A DNA stretch of 42,714 nt from Terriglobia bacterium (lineage in GTDB: Bacteria; Acidobacteriota; Terriglobia; Terriglobales; Acidobacteriaceae). The notes beneath the pieces are model-generated. The model did not search any database. It was not told the origin of the DNA and worked only from the letters and a program-made list of their open reading frames with translations. Positions 25,785 to 32,661 of this stretch are shown here, in pieces (position 1 is the stretch's first letter; each line of letters starts with the position of its first letter). Where the stretch lies: assembly GCA_020073525.1 (NCBI GenBank), contig JAIQFA010000040.1:1-42714 (forward strand), written 5' to 3'. The position numbers and the translations under genes are program-made.

Positions 25785-26273
25785 ATGCAACTGCTCTCCG
25801 CCGACAAATCTACCGCTGAAGAATCTTCCTCCGACGAGCTTTGGATGGAAGAAGCCCTGCGCTGCGCCCAGCGCGCGCTCGAGGCGGGCGAAGTGCCAGT
25901 GGGAGCGGTGGTGGTGTGCAACGGACGCGTGGTGGGACGAGGATGGAATCGCAACCTGACCGACTTCGATCCCAGCGCGCATGCTGAAATCGTGGCCTTG
26001 CGCGAAGCGGGACAGAACCTCGGTAATCACCGCCTTGGCGGCTGCGAACTGTTTGCTACAATTGAGCCGTGCGCTATGTGCGCGGGGGCGGCGATTCATG
26101 CTCGCGTCCGACGCCTGGTATATGGGGCCGACGATCCGAAGGCGGGCGCTGTTCATTCGGTTCTGCAGGTGGTCAATCACCCCAGCCTGAATCATCAGAT
26201 GGAGATCCGGGGCGGAGTGCTGGCCGGACGTGCAGCGGAGATGGTGCAGGAGTTTTTTAGAAAGCGTCGGTAG
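25785..26273 (+). CDS. tadA: tRNA-specific adenosine(34) deaminase TadA
   Basis: TadA converts adenosine to inosine at the wobble position of tRNA-Arg(ACG). The 162-residue protein has the zinc/catalytic cytidine-deaminase motifs H66-A-E68 and P95-C96-x2-C99 (I-E-P-C-A-M-C-A-G), preceded by E-V-P-V-G-A-V-V-V. The C-terminal R-A-A-E-M-V-Q-E-F-F-R-K-R-R helix is typical of TadA. The N-terminus is about 15 residues longer than in E. coli. The ATG at 25785 has no good ribosome-binding site, but no better start exists. It lies about 100 bp upstream of a tRNA-Ser gene, with palindromic repeats between. Confidence 0.95.
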   Translation: MQLLSADKSTAEESSSDELWMEEALRCAQRALEAGEVPVGAVVVCNGRVVGRGWNRNLTDFDPSAHAEIVALREAGQNLGNHRLGGCELFATIEPCAMCAGAAIHARVRRLVYGADDPKAGAVHSVLQVVNHPSLNHQMEIRGGVLAGRAAEMVQEFFRKRR

Positions 26274-26286
26274 ATTTTTTGGGAAG

Positions 26287-26339
26287 GGCACGGCTTCAGC
26301 CGTGCCGCTCGGAACCAGAAAAGATGCGGGCTTTAGCCC
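26287..26339. repeat. two short palindromes after tadA
   Basis: GGCACGGCT-TC-AGCCGTGCC (26287-26306, 9-bp stem) is followed by GGGCTTTAGCCC (26328-26339). They may act as a tadA transcription end, but there is no T-run. The form suggests dispersed palindromic repeats. Confidence 0.55.
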
Positions 26340-26377
26340 CTGCGGGTCAAACCGCTTCTACTGACAACTGATTTTCC

Positions 26378-26467
26378 GGAGAGGTGCGTGAGTGGTTGAA
26401 ACGATCCGCCTCGAAAGCGGACATACCTTAACGGGTATCGTGGGTTCAAATCCCACCCTCTCCGCCA
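26378..26467 (+). tRNA. tRNA-Ser (anticodon CGA)
   Basis: A 90-nt class II tRNA. The acceptor stem pairs GGAGAGG with CCTCTCC, followed by discriminator G and an encoded CCA. The anticodon arm is CCGC-CTCGAAA-GCGG, giving anticodon CGA for the serine codon UCG. The long variable arm (ATACC...GGTAT) and the T-arm GTGGG-TTCAAAT-CCCAC are clear. An integrase remnant begins 70 bp downstream, so this tRNA may have served as an integration site. Confidence 0.96.
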
Positions 26468-26537
26468 TTACTTTTGCTATCTAGCACTTACATCATGGTG
26501 ATACCCACGCTGATACCACAATCAGGAAGGGGTCATC

Positions 26538-26930
26538 GTGAACCGCGAAGTCAACGTCACCAAGAGAGTTCAAACCAGCAAGGGGTTGCGCTACTGCCCT
26601 GTCGTGGTTTCCGCGAATGGCCGCATCAAGCCCGATGCGGTGATGGTCAACGGCAAACAGGAGCGCCACACCGAAGGCGCGTACTACCTTGGCCGTTCAG
26701 CACGGAGGACGTTGACGGGCACGCCGCAGCATGTAAACCAAGACCCATCAAGAAGACCATCTTTGAGTTCATCGGCGCTCCATTTTTCGGACTCTACCAG
26801 CTACAGGGCTGAGCTTCCCACGATTCCGTGGGGCTGGTGGCACTGCTTGCACGATGGTCAAGAGCACAGCCAGCGCGAAGATTTTCATGGCAGAAAAAAT
26901 TGTATCGCTGAATCACAGCGACGGAAATAG
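26538..26930 (+). pseudogene. tyrosine recombinase (phage integrase) N-terminal remnant
   Basis: GTG 26538 follows AAGGGG by 5 nt and opens a frame whose first about 50 residues (R-V-Q-T-S-K-G-L-R-Y-C-P-V-V ... N-G-R-I-K-P-D ... E-G-A-Y-Y-L) match, as I recall, the N-terminal arm of tyrosine recombinases common in Acidobacteriota. Resemblance stops at about 26690. The rest of the open frame to 26930 looks like shuffled or frameshifted sequence, with no core-binding domain and no R-H-R-Y catalytic residues. It is therefore a dead integrase. Its place 70 bp from tRNA-Ser points to a former integrated element. Confidence 0.6.
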
Positions 26931-27034
26931 TCAGACTGGATCGCCGTCACCATACACCCAATAGAGCTGTTACGAAAACAGAACTAATTCATAATCTTTA
27001 GCTTACGAAGCAACTGATTGCGTTACAAAACAAC

Positions 27035-27487
27035 ATGCCCTCGAATCCGCCCTCCCCTGAAGGTACCAAGAAAAAAACTTATACTCGCCCAAGTTTCATG
27101 GTATTTCGTCCCGATGCTGCTCAAGCTCAAGAACTCTCGCACGCGCTCTCAAGCGCATCCCGTCTCGACTGTCTAAAGATCGTCACGAAGATTCTGTCGC
27201 GTAGTCGAAGCGATGTCGGCCAAAAGATGGGGGAACGATTCCAGGACATCAAGGATAGGCTCCTCGCGAGACGCCAACCGGCACTGACAGAGCAGCTTGC
27301 GCACGAGATTATCGAATACGGTCGCATGAAGGCTGCTGGCCCAGGAGACATACTAATCGAAGTGCCCGATCTGGCATTCCGCCTAAGAGAATCGCCTCGC
27401 GACGTGCGTCAATCGCTACGTCTGTTAGAGAAGAAGGGAATTGCCAAAGAAACCCGTTCTAAAGACCACTGGGAGTTGACAGGTTGA
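27035..27487 (+). CDS. hypothetical protein, helical with possible winged-helix C-terminus
   Basis: A 150-residue protein of no recognised family. The N-terminus is polar and basic with many Lys. The middle is helical (SSASRLDCLKIVTKILSRSR). The last 50 residues (L-I-E-V-P-D-L-A-F-R-L-R-E-S-P-R-D-V-R-Q-S-L-R-L-L-E-K-K-G-I-A-K-E-T-...-W-E-L-T) have the shape of a winged helix: a helix-turn-helix followed by a short hairpin. It could be a DNA-binding regulator carried by the decayed element beside tRNA-Ser. The upstream 100 bp is AT-rich with no obvious ribosome-binding site. The reading frame is intact. Confidence 0.55.
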   Translation: MPSNPPSPEGTKKKTYTRPSFMVFRPDAAQAQELSHALSSASRLDCLKIVTKILSRSRSDVGQKMGERFQDIKDRLLARRQPALTEQLAHEIIEYGRMKAAGPGDILIEVPDLAFRLRESPRDVRQSLRLLEKKGIAKETRSKDHWELTG

Positions 27488-27500
27488 TTTCGTTAGTTTT

Positions 27501-27620
27501 ATGGAAGGCGTTCGACTGCTTTGGGATGAAGACTACGCAGACGAAGACGAGAAAAACGTAAAAGCGCTGGCGAACCACTTTAAGTGCGAAGAAACCAGTC
27601 ACCATGCGCCTGGATTCTGA
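27501..27620 (+). other. very short reading frame, doubtful gene or fragment
   Basis: A 39-residue frame (M-E-G-V-R-L-L-W-D-E-D-Y ... H-F-K-C-E-E) begins just after the hypothetical gene and overlaps the next small frame. It may be the upstream partner or the frameshifted N-terminal part of the ribbon-helix-helix remnant at 27604. No family is recognised and no ribosome-binding site is clear. Confidence 0.25.
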
Positions 27621-27735
27621 TATCATCGCGTGGCTCAAAGCCGATGGCCGCGGTTATCAGACTAAGGCAAACTGGCTCTTGCGACACGCGATGCTCCATT
27701 ACACCGCAGTGAAGAAGAGGAACTCTCGCCCTTGA
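27604..27735 (+). pseudogene. BrnA-like ribbon-helix-helix antitoxin remnant
   Basis: A 43-residue frame reads M-R-L-D-S-D-I-I-A-W-L-K-A-D-G-R-G-Y-Q-T and continues K-A-N-W-L-L-R-H-A-M. This matches the C-terminal ribbon-helix-helix pattern of BrnA antitoxins (V-T-x-R-L-D-x-D-V-x-A-W-F-K-x-x-G-x-G-Y-Q-T-x-I-N-x-L-L-R). The in-frame codons just before the ATG read K-K-P-V-T, continuing the family pattern, but the usual N-terminal half is absent and lies in another frame. No BrnT toxin is recognisable. This looks like a decayed antitoxin. Its stop overlaps the TTG start of the next gene. Confidence 0.5.
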
Positions 27736-28031
27736 CAGGTCCCCTCCAAACCCCGTTTGACACCGTCGAGAACGCCCATCAATACGTGCGCCTTTTGGCC
27801 GAGGCCATCGCCGAAGCCAAAAGGGAGATCGCAGCCGACCTTGACACCGCCGCGCAGTCCAAACCCGAACGCCGGGTGCAAGCTTTGCAAGTGGTGCAGT
27901 TCAAGCTGGACAAACTGGAACAGCATCTGAAGACCAGCAGCCGTTTGCTCAACGACCTGCGCACCTTGCGGCGGCTTCTGTTGGACGAACGCGTCGAACC
28001 CTCCGCGCCCGACGAAGACTCAGCCGCCTAG
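27732..28031 (+). CDS. conserved hypothetical small helical protein
   Basis: A 99-residue protein, probably all-helical, with coiled-coil-like heptads in the middle (LLAEAIAEAKREIAADL ... VVQFKLDKLEQHLKTSSRLL) and an acidic C-terminal tail. The N-terminal T-P-F-D-T-V-E-N-A-H-Q-Y sequence looks like a conserved box. There is no ATG; the best start is TTG 27732, overlapping the stop of the previous small frame, so the start is uncertain. The function is unknown. It is followed by msrA on the opposite strand. Confidence 0.65.
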   Translation: MTGPLQTPFDTVENAHQYVRLLAEAIAEAKREIAADLDTAAQSKPERRVQALQVVQFKLDKLEQHLKTSSRLLNDLRTLRRLLLDERVEPSAPDEDSAA

Positions 28032-28067
28032 ATTCAAACTCATTCGAGCACAGCCACTGGTTCCGGC

Positions 28068-28607
28068 TCACGCTCTCAGTTTTTCGGCGAACTTCTTTTC
28101 CAACTTTGCCAGCTTGGGCGAGATCACGAACATGCAATAAGGCTGGCGGGAATTTTCGTTGTAGTAATTCTGGTGGTAGCCTTCGGCCACGTGAAATTCC
28201 TCAGCCGGCTCAACGGCGGTCACAATCGGTTCTGGAAACGCCTTCGCTGCCGTCAACTCTGCAATCGTGTTCTCGGCAACTTTCTGTTGCTCGTCATCGT
28301 TGTAGAAAATCACCGAACGATACTGCTCGCCGGCGTCATTTCCCTGCTGGTTAAGCGTGGTCGGATCGTGTACCGCGAAGAATACGTCCAGCAGATCGCG
28401 GTAGCTGATCTCTTCGGGATTGAAAGTGACGCGCACGACTTCCACATGCCCGGTGTCGCCGTTGCACACCTGGCGATAAGTCGCCTGGTCCGGGCGCCCG
28501 CCCATGTAGCCGGACTCGACGTGGGTGACCCCGGTCAGACGCTGAAAAACGGCTTCAACACACCAGAAACATCCACCGCCGAAAACTGCTGTTTGCTCTT
28601 GGGACAT
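28068..28607 (-). CDS. msrA: peptide methionine sulfoxide reductase MsrA
   Basis: MsrA reduces methionine-S-sulfoxide in proteins. The 179-residue enzyme begins M-S-Q-E-Q-T-A-V-F-G-G-G-C-F-W-C with the catalytic Cys13, followed by conserved G-Y-M-G-G, G-H-V-E-V-V and Q-Y-R-S-V-I. A C-terminal cysteine in Q-P-Y-C may act in regeneration. The open frame extends upstream to 28667, but that part has no conserved residues. ATG 28607 gives the normal MsrA N-terminus. It is the last gene of a minus-strand stretch headed by mqnE, with a dispersed inverted repeat between. Confidence 0.95.
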   Translation of the reverse strand: MSQEQTAVFGGGCFWCVEAVFQRLTGVTHVESGYMGGRPDQATYRQVCNGDTGHVEVVRVTFNPEEISYRDLLDVFFAVHDPTTLNQQGNDAGEQYRSVIFYNDDEQQKVAENTIAELTAAKAFPEPIVTAVEPAEEFHVAEGYHQNYYNENSRQPYCMFVISPKLAKLEKKFAEKLRA

Positions 28608-28669
28608 GATGATTGGATGTTCCAGTCCGCCCGAAGTTTCGCACCCCAAAAGACAGCTGAACCGCATGG

Positions 28670-28735
28670 ATCACAGAGGTACAGAGGGAAACCTTGGGGG
28701 TCCCCTGTGTGCCCCTGTGCCCTCCGTGGTAAAGG
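28670..28735. repeat. dispersed inverted repeat family C (CACAGAGG type)
   Basis: The left arm ATCACAGAGGTACAGAGGG (28670-28688) and right arm CCCTGTGTGCCCCTGTGCCC plus TCCGTGGT (28703-28730) form an imperfect inverted repeat between mqnE and msrA. Related copies lie at 7391, 30219, 32501 and 35927. Confidence 0.65.
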
Positions 28736-28744
28736 GTTTGGCAC

Positions 28745-29887
28745 TTACACTGAAACGGTGAACGAAGTTTCCGTGCGCGTAACTGGCCGGTACAGCGTGT
28801 CGCGCTCGATGGGTTCGCGCCCGGCTTCCGTAATCAAGCGCACCAGGTCGTGCCTACGCAGACCCTGAGGAGTAGTCGCTCCGGCATCGTGGTAGATCTT
28901 CTCTTCGACCACCGTGCCGTCAATGTCGTCGGCTCCGAAGCGCAGGGAGATCTGCGCAATCTTCGGCGTCATCATCTGCCAGTAAGACTTGATGTGCGGG
29001 AAGTTATCGAGCACTAGACGGCTGACCGCAATCTGCTTGATGTCCTCCATGCCGGTGGTCGTAAACAGATGCTGCAGCGGCGTGTTCGCGGGGTGGAAGG
29101 CCAGCGGGATGAACGTCTGGAAGCCGCGGGTTTCGTCTTGCAGGGCGCGCAGTTTAAGCAGGTGGTCGACGCGGTCTTCGTCGTTTTCGATGTGGCCGTA
29201 AAGCATGGTGGCATTCGATTTCAGCCCGATCTGGTGGGCAAGGCGTGCGGTATCGAGCCACTGATCGCCGTCAATTTTGTGATCGCAGATAATGTGCCGC
29301 ACCCGGTCGGCAAAAATTTCGGCGCCTCCGCCGGGCAGCGAGTCGACTCCCGCTTCTTTCATTTTTTCCAGCGTCTCGCGGATCGTCAGCTTCGACCGCT
29401 TCGCCAGGTACGCGACTTCCACCATGGTGAAAGCCTTCATGTGGACTTGCGGAAAACGCTCTTTCAATCCGGAAACGAGGTCGAGAAAATATTGAAACGG
29501 CAAATCGGGATGCAGCCCGCCGACAATGTGAAACTCCGTGACCGCTTCGGTGTAACCGGAGGCGGCCGTCTGGAAGGCTTCTTCGAGCGCCATGGTGTAA
29601 GCGCCAGGAGTATCTTTCTTGCGTCCAAAGGCACACAAACGACAGGCAGCCACGCAGACATTCGTCGGATTGATATGCCGGTTGACGTTGAAGTAAGCCT
29701 TGTCGCCATGCATCCGCTCGCGAACCCAGTTGGCCAGCCACCCCACGGCCAGGATGTCGCCAGTCCCGTAAAGGACAAGCGCATCGGCCGCGTTAAGGCG
29801 TTCGCCCGCAAGGACTTTATCTTTGATCGGGAGCAGGCGCGGATCGTCGGCCTGAAATGGGTGCGCGGTGGGCATCGATTCTTCCAT
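28745..29887 (-). CDS. mqnE: aminofutalosine synthase MqnE (radical SAM)
   Basis: MqnE joins a chorismate-derived 3-[(1-carboxyvinyl)oxy]benzoate to the SAM adenosyl moiety to make aminofutalosine, an early step of the futalosine route to menaquinone. The 380-residue protein has the radical-SAM cluster motif C78-x3-C82-x2-C85 (V-C-V-A-A-C-R-L-C-A-F-G-R), followed by F-H-I-V-G-G-L-H-P and S-L-P-G-G-G-A-E-I-F. These distinguish the MqnE/MqnC/CofH branch, and the G-G-L-H-P-D-L-P-F-Q-Y-F form fits MqnE. The ATG at 29887 is chosen; a GTG 24 bp upstream and an ATG four codons downstream are alternatives. No mqnA, mqnC or mqnD is in the window. Confidence 0.93.
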   Translation of the reverse strand: MEESMPTAHPFQADDPRLLPIKDKVLAGERLNAADALVLYGTGDILAVGWLANWVRERMHGDKAYFNVNRHINPTNVCVAACRLCAFGRKKDTPGAYTMALEEAFQTAASGYTEAVTEFHIVGGLHPDLPFQYFLDLVSGLKERFPQVHMKAFTMVEVAYLAKRSKLTIRETLEKMKEAGVDSLPGGGAEIFADRVRHIICDHKIDGDQWLDTARLAHQIGLKSNATMLYGHIENDEDRVDHLLKLRALQDETRGFQTFIPLAFHPANTPLQHLFTTTGMEDIKQIAVSRLVLDNFPHIKSYWQMMTPKIAQISLRFGADDIDGTVVEEKIYHDAGATTPQGLRRHDLVRLITEAGREPIERDTLYRPVTRTETSFTVSV

Positions 29888-29957
29888 GATAACCCAGCCC
29901 CGCAGGATCACATCGGCTAGTACCGTGACCGCGTGATTTGTACTGTTTCAGCACTGA

Positions 29958-30022
29958 GAGTAGCGCCGCCGTCCCGGCGGCTGTCCGGCGGGCGTCCTCG
30001 CCCGCCCCGCCGAGGGCGAGAC
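29958..30022 (+). repeat. REP-family palindromic repeat
   Basis: Begins GAGTAGCGCCGCCGTC and contains GGCGGCTGTCCGGCGGGCG, the same order as the REPs in the RAYT locus (12550, 13191, 13321), with a further GGCGAG/CTCGCC palindrome. It shows that the RAYT-associated REP is dispersed outside that locus. Confidence 0.75.
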
Positions 30023-30104
30023 GCTCTATTTGAAACTATTTAATTGACTTTCTACACCGCCATGGCAACATATAATTGTCAGATAATAATCAGCGAGACC
30101 TCTC

Positions 30105-30176
30105 ATGCATGTGCGCGTCTTGCGCGTCTGGCACGCCTCCCGCGATGCCATCACCGCCGCCGACGTGGAGAAGTAG
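30105..30176 (+). pseudogene. possible RelE/ParE-type toxin C-terminal fragment
   Basis: A 23-residue frame reads M-H-V-R-V-L-R-V-W-H-A-S-R-D followed by a short tail. The V-R-V-L-R-V-W-H-x-x-R-D pattern is the usual last strand of RelE/ParE-family toxins. Everything upstream of it in that family is missing. The match is too short for certainty. Confidence 0.35.
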
Positions 30177-30320
30177 CGACCGTTCTTAGTGTCCTAATGA
30201 AGTTCTGATTAAGCTTCCGGGGTCCTCCGTGCACCCCCGTGTACCCTGTGGTTTATGCTTTTTGCCGACACTTAATTTGGAGAAGTCGGTAGTGTCCTAA
30301 TTTGGTTTTCCACTCTCTTG

Positions 30321-30539
30321 CTATGTGTATTCGTTGTAAACGGCAGGGCCGCCGGGTACGAGGTGCCCGCCCATATCGGACAATTTGTCCCTCTTGCGCC
30401 TATAGCAAAAAGCAGTCTTGTGAATTGTCTTGGTCACCCCATCCCCATATTCAAGCAGTCCATAAATTACAAGCTGAGACTTTCCCGGCGTGGGGATGCC
30501 TTGCATCACTCGTGGAGTAACAAAGTTCAGCCTCGGCAT
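30321..30539 (-). pseudogene. possible C-terminal fragment of a hypothetical protein
   Basis: A 72-residue frame with coding-like character: S-Q-L-V-I-Y-G-L-L-E-Y-G-D-G-V-T-K-T-I-H followed by K-T-A-F-C-Y. I recall a similar Y-G-x-x-E-Y-x-D-x-F-G-x-x-H-x-T-x-F-C-Y pattern near the C-terminus of some acidobacterial membrane proteins of unknown function. The frame stays open a little upstream of the ATG, but no N-terminal domain or membrane helices are present. Confidence 0.35.
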
Positions 30540-30833
30540 TCCAGGGCCCGAGGCCAGAGCGCGACTGCGGCAGCGGAGAAGCGCAAAGTAGCGATCGGCG
30601 CTAGCGTCCCTTGAATCCCAGTTGACATCACGCGTTACAATAGAAATTAGGCTATCGTCCAGCGTGACGGCAGGGGTAATTGGATCTAAGTTCTTTGGAA
30701 TCTAGACTTTGCGAGGAGAATTCATCGTAACGCCTTGATTCTAAAGGAAGGCGACGGTTCGGCATATCGCTAACCCCTTTGTTGTGAATACTTTGAAAGT
30801 AACTCCTTTAGCTTTAATACTTTAGCTCAAATT

Positions 30834-30849
30834 GGGGGGGGGGGGGGGG
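30834..30849. repeat. homopolymer run of 16 G
   Basis: Sixteen consecutive G residues lie 19 bp beyond the stop codon of the UbiA-type gene and at the edge of the decayed region. It could be a slippage-prone natural tract or an assembly artefact. Confidence 0.9.
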
Positions 30850-30868
30850 TACCCACGACCGCCGAAGG

Positions 30869-31735
30869 TCAGCCGTGCCTCAACAGCAGATCTCCCGCCA
30901 CAAAGAAAAAGAACACCACCGAAATCACCCCATTCATGGTGAAAAACGCCGCATTCAGCTTGCTCAGGTCATCGTGGCGAATCAATGCATGTTCGTAGAG
31001 CAAAAGCGCAGCCACTGTAATCACTCCGGCCACCGCCAGTTTCCCTAAGCCGAAGGTGACGACCAGCGCGACCAGCAGGCCGAGCATCACGATGTGAAAC
31101 AGACGGGCGATGACCAGCGCATTCCTGATTCCGAGATGCCGCGGCACCGAGTGCAGGCCATGGCTGCTGTCGTAGGCATGATCCTGGCAGGCATAGATCA
31201 CATCAAATCCGCCGACCCAGAACGTGACCGCCGCGGTAAGCAGCAGAATGCGCGGATCAAGTGAGCCACGAACTGCGATCCAGGCGGCAGCCGGAGCGAT
31301 CCCGAGGGCAAATCCTAGAAACAGGTGCGACCAGCGCGTGAAGCGCTTGGTGTAGGAATACAGAAGGATCAGCGCCAGAGCCACTGGTGAGAGCATCAGC
31401 GTCAGGCGGTTCAACTGAGAAGCGGCGAGAACAAAAATCCCGCATGCAGCCAGAACAAATGTGCTGACGAATGCGGGCGATAATTGTCCGACGGGCAGAG
31501 CGCGCGTTGCGGTGCGGGGATTGGCCGCATCAATCGAGGCGTCGGCCAGGCGGTTGAAGGCCATGGCGGCGGACCGCGCCGAGACCATGGCGACAATGAT
31601 CCATGCCAGTTGGCGCCAAGCCGGCAAACCGCCAGCGGCCAGCATCGCTCCGCAGAGCGCGAATGGGAGCGCGAAGATCGAATGCTCCCACTTGATCATC
31701 TCCAGCGTGATCTTCAGATTTCGGAAAAAGCTCAC
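30869..31735 (-). CDS. ubiA: UbiA-family polyprenyltransferase (probably menaquinone pathway)
   Basis: A 288-residue polytopic enzyme of the UbiA family that transfers a polyprenyl chain to an aromatic acid. The first aspartate-rich motif is N-R-L-A-D-A-S-I-D with R-T-A-T-R-A-L-P after it, and the second is D-H-A-Y-D (Y-A-C-Q-D-H-A-Y-D). About eight to nine hydrophobic helices follow the N-terminal I-T-L-E-M-I-K-W-E-H-S-I-F-A-L-P-F-A-L, typical of the subgroup found in futalosine-pathway bacteria (MqnP-like). With mqnE nearby, a menaquinone role is the best guess. The open frame extends to 31819, but a GTG at 31735 gives the usual N-terminus. There is no strong ribosome-binding site, so the start is uncertain. 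Confidence 0.88.
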   Translation of the reverse strand: MSFFRNLKITLEMIKWEHSIFALPFALCGAMLAAGGLPAWRQLAWIIVAMVSARSAAMAFNRLADASIDAANPRTATRALPVGQLSPAFVSTFVLAACGIFVLAASQLNRLTLMLSPVALALILLYSYTKRFTRWSHLFLGFALGIAPAAAWIAVRGSLDPRILLLTAAVTFWVGGFDVIYACQDHAYDSSHGLHSVPRHLGIRNALVIARLFHIVMLGLLVALVVTFGLGKLAVAGVITVAALLLYEHALIRHDDLSKLNAAFFTMNGVISVVFFFFVAGDLLLRHG

Positions 31736-31818
31736 TGCATAATTGTAAAACAGCGACAAGTGGAGAGCCGGGCTTCCCCGCCCGGCTGGACGGACGCATG
31801 ATGGTGCCCGTCGCTCCA

Positions 31819-32481
31819 CTATTCACTGTCCAGTGTTCCTTCCACCAGCGGAACAAAACGGCAACCTTCGAGAATCTTTACCTTGGGCTGTTTTTTGACC
31901 TTGGTGATCAGCTGCAATTCCTGACTGAAGGGAGGGCCGACGGGCACCATCATGCGTCCGCCTTCGCACAACTGAGCGAACAGCGCTGGCGGCATCTCGG
32001 CGGTTGCGGCGGAAACGAGAATGGCATCGAACGGCGCGTACTCTGCCCATCCCTGGCTGCCATCGCCGATTCTGAACTTCACGTTGCAGTATTCCAACCG
32101 ATGCAGTGTTCTTTCCGCCAAGGCGGCCAACTGCGCGTGGCGCTCCACCGAATACACCTCGGCGGAGAGCAGCGACAGCAGTGCGGTCACGTAGCCGGAA
32201 CCGGTGCCGATTTCGAGGACGCGATCCGTGGCTCGAAGAGTGAGGTATTCGAGCATCGCGGCCACGATGTATGGCTGCGAGATGGTTTGGCCCTCGCCGA
32301 TGGGCAGCGGGTGGTCTTCGTAGGCGTCCTGCCGGAGAGGCTCGGGTATGAACTCGTGTCGCGGCACGCTGCGCATGGCGTCGAGTACGCGAAGGTCGCG
32401 GATACCACGATCCGCAAGCTGGGTGCGGACCATCTCTTCGCGCTGTCGCTGGAAATGGTCGCGCTGAGAATTAGGATCCAT
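31819..32481 (-). CDS. pcm: protein-L-isoaspartate O-methyltransferase
   Basis: Pcm methylates isoaspartyl residues in aged proteins so that they can revert to aspartate. The 220-residue protein has the family box G-Q-T-I-S-Q-P-Y-I-V-A, the SAM-binding motif V-L-E-I-G-T-G-S-G-Y (motif I), Y-S-V-E-R (post I) and G-G-R-M-M-V-P-V-G. The open frame runs to 32517, but those 12 extra codons overlap a dispersed repeat. ATG 32481 (M-D-P-N-S-Q-R-D) is the better start. It lies between thrC and the UbiA-type gene on the same strand. Confidence 0.94.
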   Translation of the reverse strand: MDPNSQRDHFQRQREEMVRTQLADRGIRDLRVLDAMRSVPRHEFIPEPLRQDAYEDHPLPIGEGQTISQPYIVAAMLEYLTLRATDRVLEIGTGSGYVTALLSLLSAEVYSVERHAQLAALAERTLHRLEYCNVKFRIGDGSQGWAEYAPFDAILVSAATAEMPPALFAQLCEGGRMMVPVGPPFSQELQLITKVKKQPKVKILEGCRFVPLVEGTLDSE

Positions 32482-32500
32482 GCGGTTAACGTCTAAACCC

Positions 32501-32581
32501 TTCACCACAGAGGACACGGGGAAACACAGAGGAAATCAAAGTGGCTTTCCCTTGTGTTCCTCTGTGGACCCTGTGGTAAAG
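32501..32581. repeat. dispersed inverted repeat family C between thrC and pcm
   Basis: The left arm, starting TTCACCACAGAGGACACGGG (32501-32532), and the right arm CCTTGTGTTCCTCTGTGG and beyond (32550-32581) form an inverted repeat with a loop of about 17 nt. It belongs to the same family as 28670 and 35927. It could end thrC transcription but has no T-run. Confidence 0.75.
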
Positions 32582-32661
32582 CCTTTCCGGCGTTCAGCGT
32601 CCCCGAAGTTCGCGCGATCAATCCACACCATCAGCCTGACTCGCAAACATACGGAACAATA

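Larger units (their letters stand above)
29888..30868. other. long non-coding region with decayed gene fragments
   Basis: This 981-bp gap between mqnE and the UbiA-type gene has no intact gene. It holds a REP (29958-30022), a possible toxin tail (30105-30176), a half family-C repeat (30219-30255), two near-repeats of AGTGTCCTAAT (about 30188 and 30291), a possible minus-strand gene fragment (30321-30539) and a 16-base G run (30834-30849). It looks like the remains of several insertions. Confidence 0.6.

Noticed and set aside
26468..28067. Second attachment site (repeat of the tRNA-Ser 3' end)
   Set aside because: No second copy of the tRNA 3' end was visible within the window, so the island boundaries are not claimed.
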